A stretch of DNA of 64,000 bases from Agrocybe praecox (taxonomy: Eukaryota; Basidiomycota; Agaricomycetes; Agaricales; Agrocybaceae), in the NCBI GenBank assembly GCA_964017145.1, contig OZ024846.1, positions 1,550,001-1,614,000 of the forward strand. Reading direction: 5' to 3'. Both the position numbers and the translations under genes were made by a program. The notes beneath the pieces were generated by a model. That model saw only the letters and a program-made list of their open reading frames with translations. It was not told where the DNA came from and searched no databases. Of the stretch, positions 44,960 to 57,176 are shown piece by piece; positions within the stretch are counted from its first letter, which is position 1, and each line of letters begins with the position of its first letter.

Positions 44960-46173
44960 ATGAACACTACGACAAAGAGGATGCAAGTACGTAATATGCA
45001 GGTTTTGAAAGCATGAATAGTCATACTTAAGACATTTGAAACAGAGGTTAAACTGGATAAGATATCAGAAGAATGCCTTGTGCAAGAGACTGAAGAGGCA
45101 ACTTGTGTGCAACTAGTCAACCTTAATGTATGTCTTGTATTCGTCTGTAAATTTCAAACAATCTAATCTGTTACTTAGTTAAGAGGGTCTATTGTTTCTG
45201 AGTTTGCCCAGCCCAAGCAGTGGAAGCTGACTGTAAAGGGCACCGATGGCTATCCAGAGCCACTTGTTGTTTGTATGCAGGGCATTTTGTGTAGAAAGAA
45301 TTTTCCACCTTTGCCAAAAATACTGTGTGTATATTTATATCTCATGACACCAATAGGAAATCTTACGGTATCATATATGTCTAGGTCTGCTGTTGTGGCA
45401 GCCAAACAGAGGCCATATATAAGGCAATCTGTCAACATTGTAGGATTAGGCAGCTCTAATTTCTTCAAAGCACTTGAAAAAGTGGGAGAAATATATGTAG
45501 TAGCGCTTAGCTCTGCTTTCTCTAAAGGATCCTTTGACCCATTGCAGCTTGGAGTTTATGGAGAGGAACACTCAATGGAAGCTTCTGCTTGCTACTTTAC
45601 CCCCAAGCATCTTGCACCATCGGAGACAAGCCAGCCCTTCAACCCTTTTGTTGATCCTAATGGAGCGCTCGCAGATATGATGGGAGAAGACTTTATACAT
45701 GTATCCAATAATATTGTGGATTACTATGCTCGTGCTATTGATGAAGAAGGCACTGTCTTGTAAGGCTATTTTATGTTTATATCAACTAAGTGTATATCTA
45801 ATATCCTTATTCACAGTTACAAGATGGTAAGCCCAACATCATTCAAGATTGGAGACATAGTAGAAGTGTTGATTTCATTTGTGGTCTTTCCCATCAAAAA
45901 CAACCGGTTCAAAGTAACACCTTTACTTCAAGCTGTCCTTCTTCTTGATTGGACCACCAGAGAGGTGAGCCTTACTCAGTATCACTGCTCATATACTGAC
46001 TATGTTATTAGAAAGCAGAAATTCTGAAAATGAAGAGCAGAATCAGTGCTGTCATGACCCCTCTCCATACTAATCATCACAAGAGAAAGCCAGCTTACAG
46101 CAATGAAGAAGCAGTATCAGAGACTGAAAAAAGATTGAAGAAAATGAGCATAGATGAATGTGGAGGAATGTAA
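44960..46173 (+). CDS. Gene C: unknown protein, 337 aa, five exons
   Basis: Not recognised with certainty. Exons 44,960-44,986, 45,032-45,127, 45,179-45,759, 45,817-45,964 and 46,012-46,173 close in frame to 338 codons. After a short acidic start, the core (SRSAVVAAKQRPYIRQ, VNIVGLGSSNFFKAL) leads to SFKIGDIVEVLISFVV and a hydrophobic LLQAVLLLDW. This could be a beta-barrel (OB-like) fold, but that is a guess. The C-terminus is basic (HHKRKPAY, EKRLKKM). There is no signal peptide. From memory, similar proteins are numerous and uncharacterised in agarics. Confidence 0.72.
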
Positions 46174-46198
46174 ATAACATTAGTTATTCAAAAATACA

Positions 46199-47228
46199 TT
46201 AGCTATCAGCGTATTTTAAAGGTCCATTGAGTGAACCGACAGACTTGAACATGTGTTCAAACATAGTAGCGTCAAAGGAGGAGCTAGGCTCAACCTCGAT
46301 ATAATCTTGAGGCCCAGCTATAGAGAGAATTAAGTTTGACAATACAAAGGGCAGAAAAAATAAATACGCACATGATATGCCAGGCCAGATATCAGTATGT
46401 TCTTCAGAGGTATCAGGCAAACCAATTCGCCAAAAAACATTTGCTATGTCACCAAAACAGCCAAGCGCAGCAGTGCCTCTGAAAGGAATGAACAAGGTTT
46501 CATTATTGAGAAGGTGTCTGACTTGATCTGGAGGAGGAATAGGAAAGTTGTAATAACAAGCTCCAAATCCCATCGTTTGATACTTTCTGGCATAGGGACT
46601 CCATGCAAACCCTTTTTTAAGAATGATTCCTTTTCTGAGAAGCGTGATCTGTGGATAGAGGCACACTACTCCATGATGGCATATAAAATTCATCATGTGG
46701 GTATAGTGACCACAGTTGACGAGTGTATAAACAGGTGATATATAGGGACTGGTGATGATGACGCTGATATTTACGGTGCTTCTATTGGGAAGTTGTTGAT
46801 AAAAGGTCATTCTGGAATTTGGACTTCCTTTCAAGGATCCCGGGATTGGAGGTAACGCCACTGTGTCTTGCTTGTATCCTCGACGATTTAAAAATACAAT
46901 CAAGTCATCGGAGTGGTTGGAGCGACAAAAGAAATCAAGGCCATTGTCATCTATGCCGGGTATAAATGCAGATAAAGCAGCAGAGCCACCAATAATGCAG
47001 TGTGTTTCTTCCATGACAAACTGCAGGCTGCTCAAAGGACCGAAAGCATACTCTTTGCATAAAGAGGTGCAGACATCAACAGAAGCATTTTGTGCATCGT
47101 GGAAAGCTAGATAATAGCTGAAATCACGTTCAGGCTCTGTCAATATCTCTGCAGCTAAACAAGAACATAAATCAATTTGAACAGAGACATTAACAGAGAT
47201 AAAGAAACAATGAACAGAATGGATCCAT
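46199..47228 (-). CDS. Gene D: nucleotidyltransferase-like, degenerate metal site
   Basis: About 300 aa, paralogous to gene E. The start of the fold shows IIGGSAALSAF, then GLDFF where nucleotidyltransferases have Dx(D/E). The first aspartate is replaced by Gly, so catalysis is doubtful. The downstream family signature MNFICHHGVVCLYPQ is kept. An intron at about 46,315-46,370 joins PGISC to GPQDY. The first exon (MDPF at 47,228) is a tentative choice because the ORF otherwise lacks an ATG. The gene is convergent with C, ending 25 bp away. Confidence 0.65.
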
Positions 47229-47318
47229 AGTAGGTGACAAGAAGAAATATAGACTTGGATGTCAATGAAATGTGCTCAGAGTTTGGCAACAAGCTTAGCA
47301 AATAATAACATGTGACAT

Positions 47319-48310
47319 TTAAATTCGAAGTAAGCTAAACACTATAGAAACATCTATTGTAAAAGAGTGTTCTGATATAACATTGATCAGATCTAAATAA
47401 AAATAAGCATAAAAATTAGAATGACTTACACCTCGGATATTGTCAGGCATTATCAAAAGACGCCAGGAGAAATCTCCAAATTCCCTCGAAAAGAAGCCAG
47501 AATCTTCTCCATCAAAAGGCAGGAATAAAATATCCTCATCGTCTCCTTGTTTGTCCTCTCCAAGATATGCACTGGGAGTTGAGTTGAAAAAACAAAACCC
47601 TCGGGCTTTATACTTCAAAAAGCATGAAGCAGTCTTCTTGGTACGAGTGATCTTCAATCCAATATGACGTAAGGTGAGGGATGGATAGAGGCAAAGAAAG
47701 TCTTGATGAGAGATGGCGTTCATAACCAAGGTCAAATGAAATTCCACCACAGCCTTTAAAGGATTGGGATCTCTAACAAATATGATGTTGATGTGAAGGC
47801 AAAGAGGAGAGGAAGGATGAAAGCCATGGGGGTAGAGCAACTCGATAACCTTTGAAACAGACTTTTTTGCATACGGCATTGGAGATTCATTATCTGGTTT
47901 CCTCAACTTCTTGTAAGCCCACACCACAGCATAACCACACTGTTTCACAAATGCCACAAAAGCTTCTCCCTTCTCTCCATCTGGAACATAGAAATCCAAG
48001 TCGCCCGCCAAAAAGTTGTCAAACACTGCACCCAATGCAGCAGAGCCAGACAGGATAGCATCTGTCGCTTGAAAGGTGTCTCTCGAGACTGCCCCTGATA
48101 CAAGATGGTAACAAGTAGCAAGCTCATCGGTATAAGCAGAGACATGCGCCTGAAGAATCTGCCTAGCAATGCTCTGCAATGCAAGCAGGTGTGGATTTGT
48201 TCCAACAAGGGACAGTATGGTCTATGCAGCTGTAACAAGATGGATACTGTGAGATGTAAGGAATGAAAAGAGCAAGAAGTAACTCACTGAATATATCCAT
48301 CATTCAAGAC
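47319..48310 (-). CDS. Gene E: nucleotidyltransferase-like, intact GS/DxD
   Basis: About 290-300 aa. ILSGSAALGAVF followed by GDLDFYVP is the classic hG(S/G)...DhDh signature of the nucleotidyltransferase superfamily, which transfers nucleotides to proteins, RNA or small molecules. The target is unknown. It shares AALxAx(n)LDFxx and LCLYPxLTL with gene D, so the two are tandem duplicates with diverged active sites. An intron near 47,400-47,440 precedes the C-terminal LINVISEH. The 5' exon is uncertain; an ATG near 48,303 is possible. Similar proteins form large families in mushrooms, from memory. Confidence 0.66.
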
Positions 48311-48389
48311 GTGAAGTATAATAGAGGACAATTTGGTAGCAGTGTGTAACGTGTATGGTGACGTGCAGACAGAAGGGCTTAGAAGGCTT

Positions 48390-48680
48390 TGGAAGACTTG
48401 ATTATATAAGGACTGATGGGGGCCAACAGCGCGTACACTTTTTGGTGCAGTAGTGTAGGCTCAAAATGGTGTGGGACAAAGATTATGTAATAATTGATGG
48501 GGGCCAACAGCACATACACTTTTTAGTGCAGCAGTGTAGGCTGGAAATAATGTGGGACAAAGATTATGTAACTATTGATGGGGGTCAACAGCGCGTACAC
48601 TTTTTGGTACAGCAGTGTAGGCTGTAAATAGTGTGGGAATTATGTCACGTGTTTTGATGGGGGACAACAGTGCGTATGCG
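48390..48680. repeat. 81-bp tandem repeat, about 3.5 units, upstream of gene E
   Basis: GATGGGGGxCAACAG recurs at 48,415, 48,496, 48,577 and 48,656, with GCGTACACTTTTTGGT and GTGTAGGCT in each unit. It lies 100-400 bp upstream of gene E and may affect its promoter. Confidence 0.88.
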
Positions 48681-50067
48681 ATTCATTTTGTATGTGCTTG
48701 AAGGATTAAAAGAACTCACTTTTACAAGTAAAAGACTCGTAATTTTACTTTTCTTAATATTATACCTTTTGCAAACTTTCCACACCACTTCATATTCTAA
48801 TTTTTGGTTTAGAGGTTCTTTAAGATGTATCAATCAGATATGAATAGTTTTTTTGACTAAATGTACCACCAGATTCCTAGTTATGAAATGTTGTCCCAAG
48901 GAACATCTCTATACTGTACCCTTTCAAAAACAGTATAATGTTTTGTAAAAATAAAAATAGCATTCTCAAAATGATATAATGTTTCTATAAAATAAATATC
49001 TCTTTATTACAAATAATGTTATCACATAACATTATATTACTTGGACATTCTCTTAGGTCTATTTCCTATCAGGAATTAATATGTCTAAGAGACAATGTCA
49101 CTGGTTCACTGAAGTGCCTCAACATGTCATAGTAGTTGTTGGCATTTTTGCCAAGACACCAATTTGTGCCTTTGAGGCTATGTCAGATGATGCTGAAACA
49201 GCCCAAATTACAGTGAATTTACCTGTTAGTCATTGGGCTGAGCTAAGCTGATTTTTACTCACTGTATACAAGAACTGTATACTGTACATTATATGGTATA
49301 CACTGCCATAGTGGAAACCTGTATACATATATGATTATAACTGTATATATACAGTATCCTATACTGTACGGTTGGAGCTTTAATTGAAAATGAAATGCCC
49401 TCTTATCATAGTAATAAGATTTTGTTTTGCATGCAGTTATCAGAACATATGATTTTTAGAAAAATAAGAGCATGCCAAGGAGACATGTTGCAAAATTCAT
49501 TATGAGGCTTATTTATTTATTTTTGTCAGTTGTTTCATTGTCTCATTGTTATTTGTTATTTGATTATGATTATTTAAACAATTCAGAAATCATATGGTCA
49601 ATTTGATGCCATCACTAATGGGGGTCAATAAGGGCCAAAGAAAGGTTTAGAAAGTCCTCAATCAAAAGGACTCATTTTTACTCACATAAAAGACTCATAA
49701 TGCTTCATTTCCTGCATCCTCCATTTTGTTTTTTGCATATGGACATTTTTTTGAATATTGTAAATAGAATATGGACTATCTTAGTACAAGCCTCTCTCAT
49801 CTCATCCAATATTCTTTGTTTCTTCTCATTCCTAGTCATACATTGGCACTTCCTCAGCTTGTTTATTATTTCATTGTCTTTCTCTTCTTGCTACTGCTTT
49901 TAATTTTTCTATGCTCTCTGTTTGCTGTTAATTTTCCAACTCAGAAGTTTTTTTCTTGATGTAACATGAAAGTTCTATCACCTCTGGTAATATGTACTAG
50001 TATGTAACTACACTACTGTCTTATGTGATCTGCTGCTTTCTAACATTTATGTAATTCTAATAGTGTG
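48681..50067. other. AT-rich intergenic region, no gene seen
   Basis: About 1.4 kb without a supportable ORF. A degenerate repeat of AAGGACTCATTTTTACTCACATAAAAGACTC-like sequence occurs near 48,705 and 49,668. TATAC-rich palindromic runs occur at 49,255-49,370. It marks the change from the unknown cluster to conserved host genes. Confidence 0.6.
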
Positions 50068-52094
50068 TCATCTCCCTGATGAAGAAGCATGCCCACTTGT
50101 AGTAATATGAGCAAATAATTTTGTTCTACTAGAAAAGTTCATTCCGCATGCATTGCAAACCTGTCATATATATATATAACTATGTTCAAAATATTGATAA
50201 GAAATCTACATACCGGAGCTAAGTCTGATTTATTCTTTGCAGACTTGACATGTTGCTTTGCTCTTCTCTTCTCTCGCTTGGAGGGTTCCTTAGTCAAAGA
50301 AAGTTCTTCCAATGATTCTTGAGCTTCCATGATATCTTCGGCCAAGTCAAGGTTTCTCCGAGCTTTCCGCCTTCCCATTACTTTTTTGGTTGGGTTCGTC
50401 TTTGTTTGGGCGCCGAACCCTTCTTCGTCATATAAATCACCATTATCTGCACCACAATCCATCGGTTGTTCAATAGAATGATCTAGAGGCGAAGGAGGGG
50501 GGGGTTTAGATGAACTAGAGGACAATTTGTTGTTGATATCCATTATAGCCGACGGGACGAAAACAGTGGAAGGTGCATTTGCATTAGCGAATTCTTCATG
50601 GTCGTCCAAGGAGTTGTATTCATCGTGTGTATGCGGTTCGACCGCAAGATCTTGAAAGCCAGATTCAAGGTCCAAAAGTTCGTCTTCCTCTTCCATATGC
50701 AAACGCAGCCGCTCCACTTCCTTCATATGCTTTTTGCTCCTTTCATGACTATTCCAAGCAGCTTCGCTGCGAAATGTCTTTCTACAGGCCACACACTCCC
50801 ACTCCTCAACTTCATCACCTTCAGCAAATGCCCAATCAAGATCCGCATGTGCGGTCTGGTTGCCAACTTTTTGCCATTCTTGCTCGACGTATGCTTCAGC
50901 TGCCTTTTCCCTGGCTACAGATGACGTTGCCTGAGCTACGACATGAGTCGGCTGGGATGGCCGAGATACCAAATATTGCTTATATCGAGGATCTCTTTTC
51001 CTGACGAATCTCACAAGAGACTGCACATTAAAGACAGAAAATGCAACGACTTGAACTTAACTTACTCGGATTGTATCATTATATTCGCGTCGGGCGTCGT
51101 CCCGAAGTTTTTTATTATCCTTTTCCATTAATCTGAATATTCGAAAGTCAGTACTATCCTCGTAGCACTGCTTTAGAAGTTGCTATTCTGACCGTCTCAT
51201 GCGCCTTTCCGGAGCCTCAGAGAGATTCCACTGGTCCATCCAAGAAAAATCCTTTTCTGTAGAAAAGTTCATCCATGTATTGTAAAAATTCCGCGCACAA
51301 TCCATTTCTCCTTGTTGATGCGGCGCCCATGACCAAGTAGAAAACCCGAACGAAGGGAAATCGTCCACCGAATCGAACATCTTCTCCTCGGCTGAAAGGC
51401 GGGAAAACAAATTTCGATATATAGTGAAAAAGCCCTGATGGTGGCGAATCCCAAAATCAAATTGTGTCAGTGGCTACTTGAACCCCGCATAAACCAACGA
51501 AACTCACTTGCGCATTATCATCGTAAGTTGTCCATCCTGCCGCATCGAAGAACCTGGACAGGTGGCGCACTGTCAAGCCCCTATCTCTGACTCTCGTTGT
51601 TAGGTTTACGCCTTTCTTTATGTCTTCGAATACAGTCTCGGCATCCGCTTCTGGTATAAGAGAGGCGCGATGAGAGTCGTACCAAGCCCTTTCCTATGCG
51701 GGCTTCAGTGAAGTTTCGACAGTGACAACATGCCACATGGTATATCTCACCTGCTCGTCACTCAAGACCTACGATAGAAAGTGAATAGAAGACAAGGCTG
51801 ATAGAAACCTTCTGTACCCACTTCATACGCTTGTTGTAGAGTGGCAAATTTGCGGGTTGCTTCTTCTGTATCTAAGTGATTTTTGTCCGGATGGTGTATC
51901 AAAGCCAGACGCCGGAAAGAGCGCTAACAAAATCTAACGTCGTAAGCGAGAACATATATATCACAGAATAGATTCACCTTGATTTCATCGGCCGTGGCAT
52001 CCTCAGCAACCTCTAAAAGCTGGTAATAATTCGTGGCGTGATCTTCTTCGTTACCCAGCTGGTTTTCACGATTTGCCGATTCCTGAGCGCCCAT
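50068..52094 (-). CDS. JJJ1: DnaJ-type ribosome biogenesis factor (JJJ1/DNAJC21), 550 aa
   Basis: Eight exons (51,978, 51,923-51,822, 51,768-51,751, 51,693-51,508, 51,434-51,193, 51,153-51,066, 51,020-50,214 and 50,160-50,068) sum to 551 codons in frame. The J domain is at about 20-90 with the HPD motif in LIHHPDKNH. The middle has [14 protein letters not shown] and [14 protein letters not shown]2H2 finger ([20 protein letters not shown]) follows. Acidic and Lys-rich linkers lead to a C-terminal finger [17 protein letters not shown]. In yeast this co-chaperone works with Hsp70 in cytosolic maturation and recycling of the 60S export factor Arx1. Length is close to yeast JJJ1. Confidence 0.93.
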
Positions 52095-52229
52095 GTAAGT
52101 GAGAGTCGATGGCAGAGTTCGAACTTCGTCAAGACTCGAGGATGGAAGAGTAAAGTAGTCATGTGACTATCCGAACCATTAAATTTGTGATCGAAATTCG
52201 GAGATACACTTCTTTAGTTAACCTTCAAC
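52095..52229. promoter_or_regulatory. Divergent promoter of JJJ1 and TIM13
   Basis: 135 bp between opposing ATGs, with GTCATGTGACTAT near 52,157. No TATA box is evident. Confidence 0.55.
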
Positions 52230-52775
52230 ATGTCCGATTTTCTTAGCAGGTCCTCTTCCACAACCTCATCCAATGGTGACCGTCTTTTTTTTTTTTCGTT
52301 ATGTGTCCGAAGAGCATTAAATTTACCCTGGTGTATCAGACATGAATGCTCGCAAAGAAGCTATGATGAACTCCGTCCGGCAGGAGTTGGCTCTTGCCAA
52401 CGCGCAAGAGCTCATGAATGTAGGGTGACAGCTCAGAGAATGCAAGCTTAATCATTTCTGAGCCCTTTATAGAAAGCCAGTGAGCGCTGCTTTTCGAGAT
52501 GTGTGACAAAGCCGGGTGATTCGCTGTCAAGTTCTGAACAGGTGCGCTCTTTTTCCAGTCGCGCACGTTGTACCCTATTTGATCTGTTGTTAGACATGCC
52601 TTTCAAGGTGCCTCGACCGTTATATGGAAGCTTGTGAGTTATGAAACCTATTCTGATATGATTTTTTTCCGACCGTTGTTGTCCAGTTGACATAGTGAGT
52701 CGAACTTATACCGCTAGGGTCAGCAAAGAGAGGCAAGAAGGGCAGCGGTCTTCCGCGTTGGGGGAAGCTCTCTGA
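52230..52775 (+). CDS. TIM13: Mitochondrial small TIM chaperone Tim13, 107 aa
   Basis: Exons 52,230-52,275, 52,340-52,419, 52,473-52,541, 52,594-52,633 and 52,687-52,775 give 108 codons in frame. ALANAQELMNKASERCFSRC and TCLSRCLDRYMEA carry the twin CX3C motifs spaced as in Tim13, which form two disulfides in the intermembrane space. Tim13 with Tim8 escorts hydrophobic precursors to TIM22. There is no cleavable presequence, as expected for Mia40-imported proteins. The tail after FDIVSRTYTARV is about 20 residues longer than in yeast. Confidence 0.93.
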
Positions 52776-52966
52776 ATTGGAGTAGAATGATGAAAAAATA
52801 CTAGAATATGGCGCAGTACGAAAGACGCATTTTCTAATTATCAATTAACGACTAAATAGAGAGAAGTACGTAGTTGAGACCATTAGTATGGAATATGAAT
52901 TATAGGGATTATATCTAATATATTGGGCACCAAAAATCATCGGATTACCAGTGCTATTGACCGTCA
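52776..52966. other. Short intergenic between TIM13 and homeodomain gene
   Basis: 190 bp of convergent 3' ends, AT-rich. Nothing else is visible. Confidence 0.6.
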
Positions 52967-54672
52967 TTAATTCGAGTGCTTGCCAAACATGTTTCCTTCA
53001 TTATCGAACATAATGTCCGACATTCCATGAGTAATGGGCGAAGGTGATGGGCGATTGAAGCCGCAGTTTTCGTTGGTATCTGAAACTGGGTGATACTGTG
53101 CGGGAAAGAAGGGCGGAGGAGACGGTATAGTTGGTCCTAGCAATTTAGAGACTGTAGTTGTCGCTGGACTGTCCTCATAGTGAATAAAGTCTCTTGAGGC
53201 CCGAGAATATTTGACATAGTAGTGTCGCGGGACTACGTCGACTTCCTGCGAGTTTTGCAGTGGATTTATCTCATTTGCATACGATGCCTTGCGGGCCAAA
53301 CCAGACCCTACCATTTGATTATCGCAAGGGTTAAGCATGCGTGAGTGGTGGGGCAGAATTGGCATTAAAGAAGTAGCGGACTCGGACGCGCTGCTACTAT
53401 GCAGTGACGATCTCGATGCGTTATCGTCAAATTTAGGACCTGAAGAATGCCGCTCGCGACCTTTATCCATTTGTGAGCCTGGGTATAAATTGTGCTGCTC
53501 GTCGTAGGAGAATGGCGCCCTCGCAAGACCGGCCAAAGGTGGAGGTTGGATTTCCACTGGGGATGGTAACAATGTGTCCGAACCGGAATGATAGGTAGAG
53601 GGCCTTGACGGGACTGTCCGTAGTGCCTCTTTTTCAAAGTGAAGGTTTCGCAGAATATGGGCCAGTTGTACTGCAGACCCTACAATTGTGTGGTATAAGA
53701 CGCGTGTTGCCTGATGGTCTTCTGTCCAGTCTGAGCATCTTTTCCAAGACTTCGTCATAACCCTGCCGCATTGTGCAAACGAAACACTCTCAAGGTAGAA
53801 GATAGGGGGGCGCGCCAATGCGAAAATAGCTTGCCCTACACCTGGAGATGCGTTCCGAAACTCGGTGTTGACGATAGTGTCGTGCGGTATTTCCATCTTG
53901 AAGCCATAACCGCCAGAGTGTATAAACCAAGTCAGGCATCTTTTAACTTCGGAAACATAAGCAACCAAGTCATGCTTCCGTGGCGAAGTAGCGACTCGAC
54001 GCCAGGTGCCAATCGTCAAGTCCGTGCAGGGAATAATTGTTACAGCTAGAGGGGCAATGGTCATCTTCGACTGTTTTGGTAGGTTTAAAAGGAGACTTAC
54101 GTTCATCTTCGTGAATCAAGTTCTGAAGTTCACCTTCAAATCCTGCTGACAGCTGAGGAGGTGTGTCTGGAGGTGAATCCATACTCTCTCTGCCATACTT
54201 CCCGCCGAGGAGTTTGGCTTTCGCTCGTCTATGTATTGGAGTTTGAATCACTGGCGTTTGAATTTGGAGCAATTGGAACACACCGATTCTGGAACCAAAT
54301 CTGGGTTTGACGTTCCTGCATACCTAGAATGTCGCTTATGTCTTTTCTTCGAGCTGCTGTAGGGCTACGATCCGTCTCAAAGTAATTTTCCAAATGAACG
54401 AGTTGTTCTGGCGTTACACGAGAGCGCTTCCGTTTCTCCTTCCCAGACTTGGTGTTTTCCTTTGTGGAATCCGTTTTTCCAGGACCAGGACTTTGTTCAT
54501 CATCATCTTCAGATTTACCGACACTACACTGATTGTTGGGGAGAGGGCTTGTAGGAGATGCTGTTGTTCCCGAGCTCGGAGAGGCATTGTCAATTTCTTC
54601 GTCTGTTCGTCTATTGGAATAGATATGGAGGGGTTGTTTGTCCAGTCCAGGGACAGTGCCGTATTGTGCCAT
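52967..54672 (-). CDS. Homeodomain transcription factor, 531 aa
   Basis: Exons 54,672-54,284, 54,228-54,101 and 54,045-52,967 close to 532 codons. The second intron acceptor is the CTAG at 54,046-54,049, which keeps frame. The homeodomain (about 85-145) has KRSRVTPEQLVHLENYF and the recognition helix RQTQIWFQNRRAKAK, with Gln at position 50. Downstream is a conserved globular region (WRRVATSPRKHDLVAYVS, WFIHSGGYGFKMEIP), then a long Ser/Pro-rich tail. It resembles the agaricomycete Hom regulators that control fruiting, possibly the Hom2 type, but I did not verify which. The exon junction splits the NRR codons. Confidence 0.88.
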
Positions 54673-55639
54673 AGTGACTGGAGCTAAAAAAGAAAAGGTA
54701 AGAAAAAAGAAAAAAAGATAGGCGACAGAGAACGCGTGTTTTTCATACTAACAAACGCGAAACCTAACCAAAGTAGTCGAATTGGTTGGTAAAGAAAAGA
54801 GAGAAAAGAGAAAAAGAAGAAGAAAAGGTATGAAACTACAGAGTACGTGGAAGCAGTTTGCCTAGGAGGGTTTCATGATGCATCTCAAAGGCGAAGGACG
54901 AGCGTTCCTAGATCTGATCGAGGTAGGTTCGCAAGTGGGAAACTTGGTGGCAAGGTAACAACTGGAGTCACCGAAGATCGCAGTCACCAACCCATTGTCT
55001 CTTGCGGGGCCCGGTGCTTGCGCTCACTTTCACTATGAAAATCGGAACAGGTAATTATAAAGTAAACGTCCTGGGTAGCCTGTGACAGGCGTCCAATAGA
55101 AAAGCAGTTGGAACGCAGTGAAGAAATTGGGGTTGGGGATCTTGGCGGACCTGACAAGTTGGGGCTAAACAGTGAAGATGGTGGATTTGTACACTGTTGT
55201 CGGAAGGGGTTGGTTCCCTTGGGTTTCCCTATGACCGCTCATGTGCTGAAATTTTATTGTAACTGTTGACTCCAGGCAGTTGTCTATCGCGCCTTCATGT
55301 GTCCTCTAAGCACAGAGTGATAACAATATATGGGCGAACCAACTAATGGAACAGGAACATGAGACTATTCCGAATTTTGTACAGACAGACATACATTTGC
55401 AATTCGCTCGGATCATCTCGCGTGGCTACGCTGGTTGATAATTGCGGGACCGTGACAAACCATGGTTACCGACCTATAACTCCCTTCTCCAAACGTATGT
55501 AGCGTTTTGCCATAACAGAACCAAAAATATACTTACGAAAACATGCAGGAATGAAATAATTAGAAAAAAAAAACCTTTGGAATACTTAGGCAAAAAGCGT
55601 GTCTGAATGCAAACGAAAGTCAACCGTATCTTCAAGCGC
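54673..55639. other. Intergenic, homeodomain promoter side
   Basis: About 970 bp. It has a purine-rich tract (54,685-54,840) just upstream of the homeodomain start, fitting a long 5' leader or promoter. No ORF is credible. The 3' end of the U1-70K transcript probably lies near 55,600. Confidence 0.5.
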
Positions 55640-57037
55640 TCAGTAACGAGGCCGTTTGGCATCCCGATCATCATACCCGCCTGGACCCTCACGTTTTAGG
55701 TCTCCACGATAACCTCCACCTGGAGGTCCACCTACTGGAGGACCACCAAAGCCACCAGGGGCTCCTTGAGGAGGGCCGTAGTTGTTCGATGGATTGTCAC
55801 CAAAGCCGCCTTGGAACCCAATCCCATTGCCGTTACGACCTCTGTATCGCGTTATAAGCATAAATTGCTGTTAATTAGGTATGCTTCGAGAGATCATTCT
55901 CACCTGAATCCACCACCGCCGCCATCGTCCCTTCCACCTCTGAAGCCACCTCTGAAGCCACCATCATTACCTCCATTGAATCCACCACGGAATCCACCAC
56001 CACCTCTGTCGCCACCAAAACCTCCTCGCTCGCCACCGAAACCACCTCTGTCTCCACCAAATCCAGGACGATCTCCACCAAATCCCCCGCGTCCGCCACC
56101 AAATCCACCCCGTCCGCCACGGAACCCTCCTCTATCACCTCCTCTATCACCAAACCCTCTCCCTCCTCCTCCCATGCCACCTCTAGAGCCTCCACGAGGT
56201 GGTGCAATGATGGGCGCTGGTTGCTCTACCCGTTTTGGACGACCACCCAGGCCGCCACCCAAGCGGCGCGGTTTCCAACCGCGTACGGTTCTTCCTCGTT
56301 CAACGTCAACGAGAATTCTCTTACCCATTATTTGGAGGCCGTCAGATTCCTTGTAAGCGGCTAGGATAGAAGTCAGACTATGATTTTTCACGGGGACATA
56401 AAGTCGGACGAACCTTTCATATCGCGTTCACGTTCATACACAATGAAAGCATAGCCTCGGCTGCGCCCTTTTTTGTCGCGGACAATCCTTACACGTTCTA
56501 TTGTGCCATATCCCTCAAATTCGCGTCTTAAATCTGTTTCCGTTGCTGTTTTATGCTAAGAGAGCCATTAGTATGGGTGTCGCGAATGCTAGCCAGTCAG
56601 CATGTTTACCAAACGAGATATGAACAAAGTTTTGTAAGGATCTCCAATTGCCTCTGGATCATCGGCGGGTTTATCTGGAAGTAAGACGTTCGATGCATGT
56701 GTGTTATGAGTAGGATGAAGTACTTACACGTCTCTTTTGCGATCTTGAATTCTTCGGTCTTTTTCGCTTTGCGCTCTTCACGACGTATTTGGCGCTTTGT
56801 TTCTTCCGCGTGTGTATACACTGGCTCCTCTCCTTCTTCCATGGTATCGGCTGTTCCGGCATTTATTAATGAGTCGGTGTTGGCCTCCCTAACTTGAGCT
56901 AGTATCTGAGCAACGCCGGAGACATCCTTCCTTCGGACTCTGTCAGCGTCCCTGTCTATTGGGCGTGCATATGGAAGCGGAGGACGGGGAGCAAATAACT
57001 TGAGAAGATTAGGCGGAAGGAGATGAGTGCCTGGCAT
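55640..57037 (-). CDS. SNP1: U1 snRNP 70-kDa protein, 391 aa
   Basis: Five exons (57,037-56,728, 56,674-56,610, 56,555-56,414, 56,360-55,904, 55,841-55,640) sum to 392 codons. The start [19 protein letters not shown] matches the U1-70K N-terminal motif. One RRM follows with RNP2 KTLFISRL and RNP1 RGYAFIVY, then [13 protein letters not shown], a U1-70K hallmark. The C-terminal half is long RGG/GGFGG repeats ending in a DAKRPRY tail. It binds stem-loop I of U1 snRNA for 5' splice-site recognition. The ATG at 57,037 is preferred over an upstream in-frame one because of this N-terminal motif. Confidence 0.93.
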
Positions 57038-57176
57038 GATAGCAGAAGGAGGTGGCCAGCGTTCAGTGTTAATTTGCGACGAGAGCTCGCACGGAGGAAT
57101 TGACGTTTTCAATCTCCGATTCAAAAATCTGCGCTGCTAATTATAGTTATACTCCTCCATACATAGTATCAATTAA

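Noticed and set aside
49700..49959. Two overlapping hydrophobic small ORFs in the AT-rich intergenic
   Set aside because: T-rich DNA gives Phe/Leu/Ser-rich frames. No start context, intron structure or conservation to support a gene.
54847..55038. Small ORF upstream of the homeodomain gene
   Set aside because: 63 codons without homology or context, in the presumed 5' leader/promoter region.
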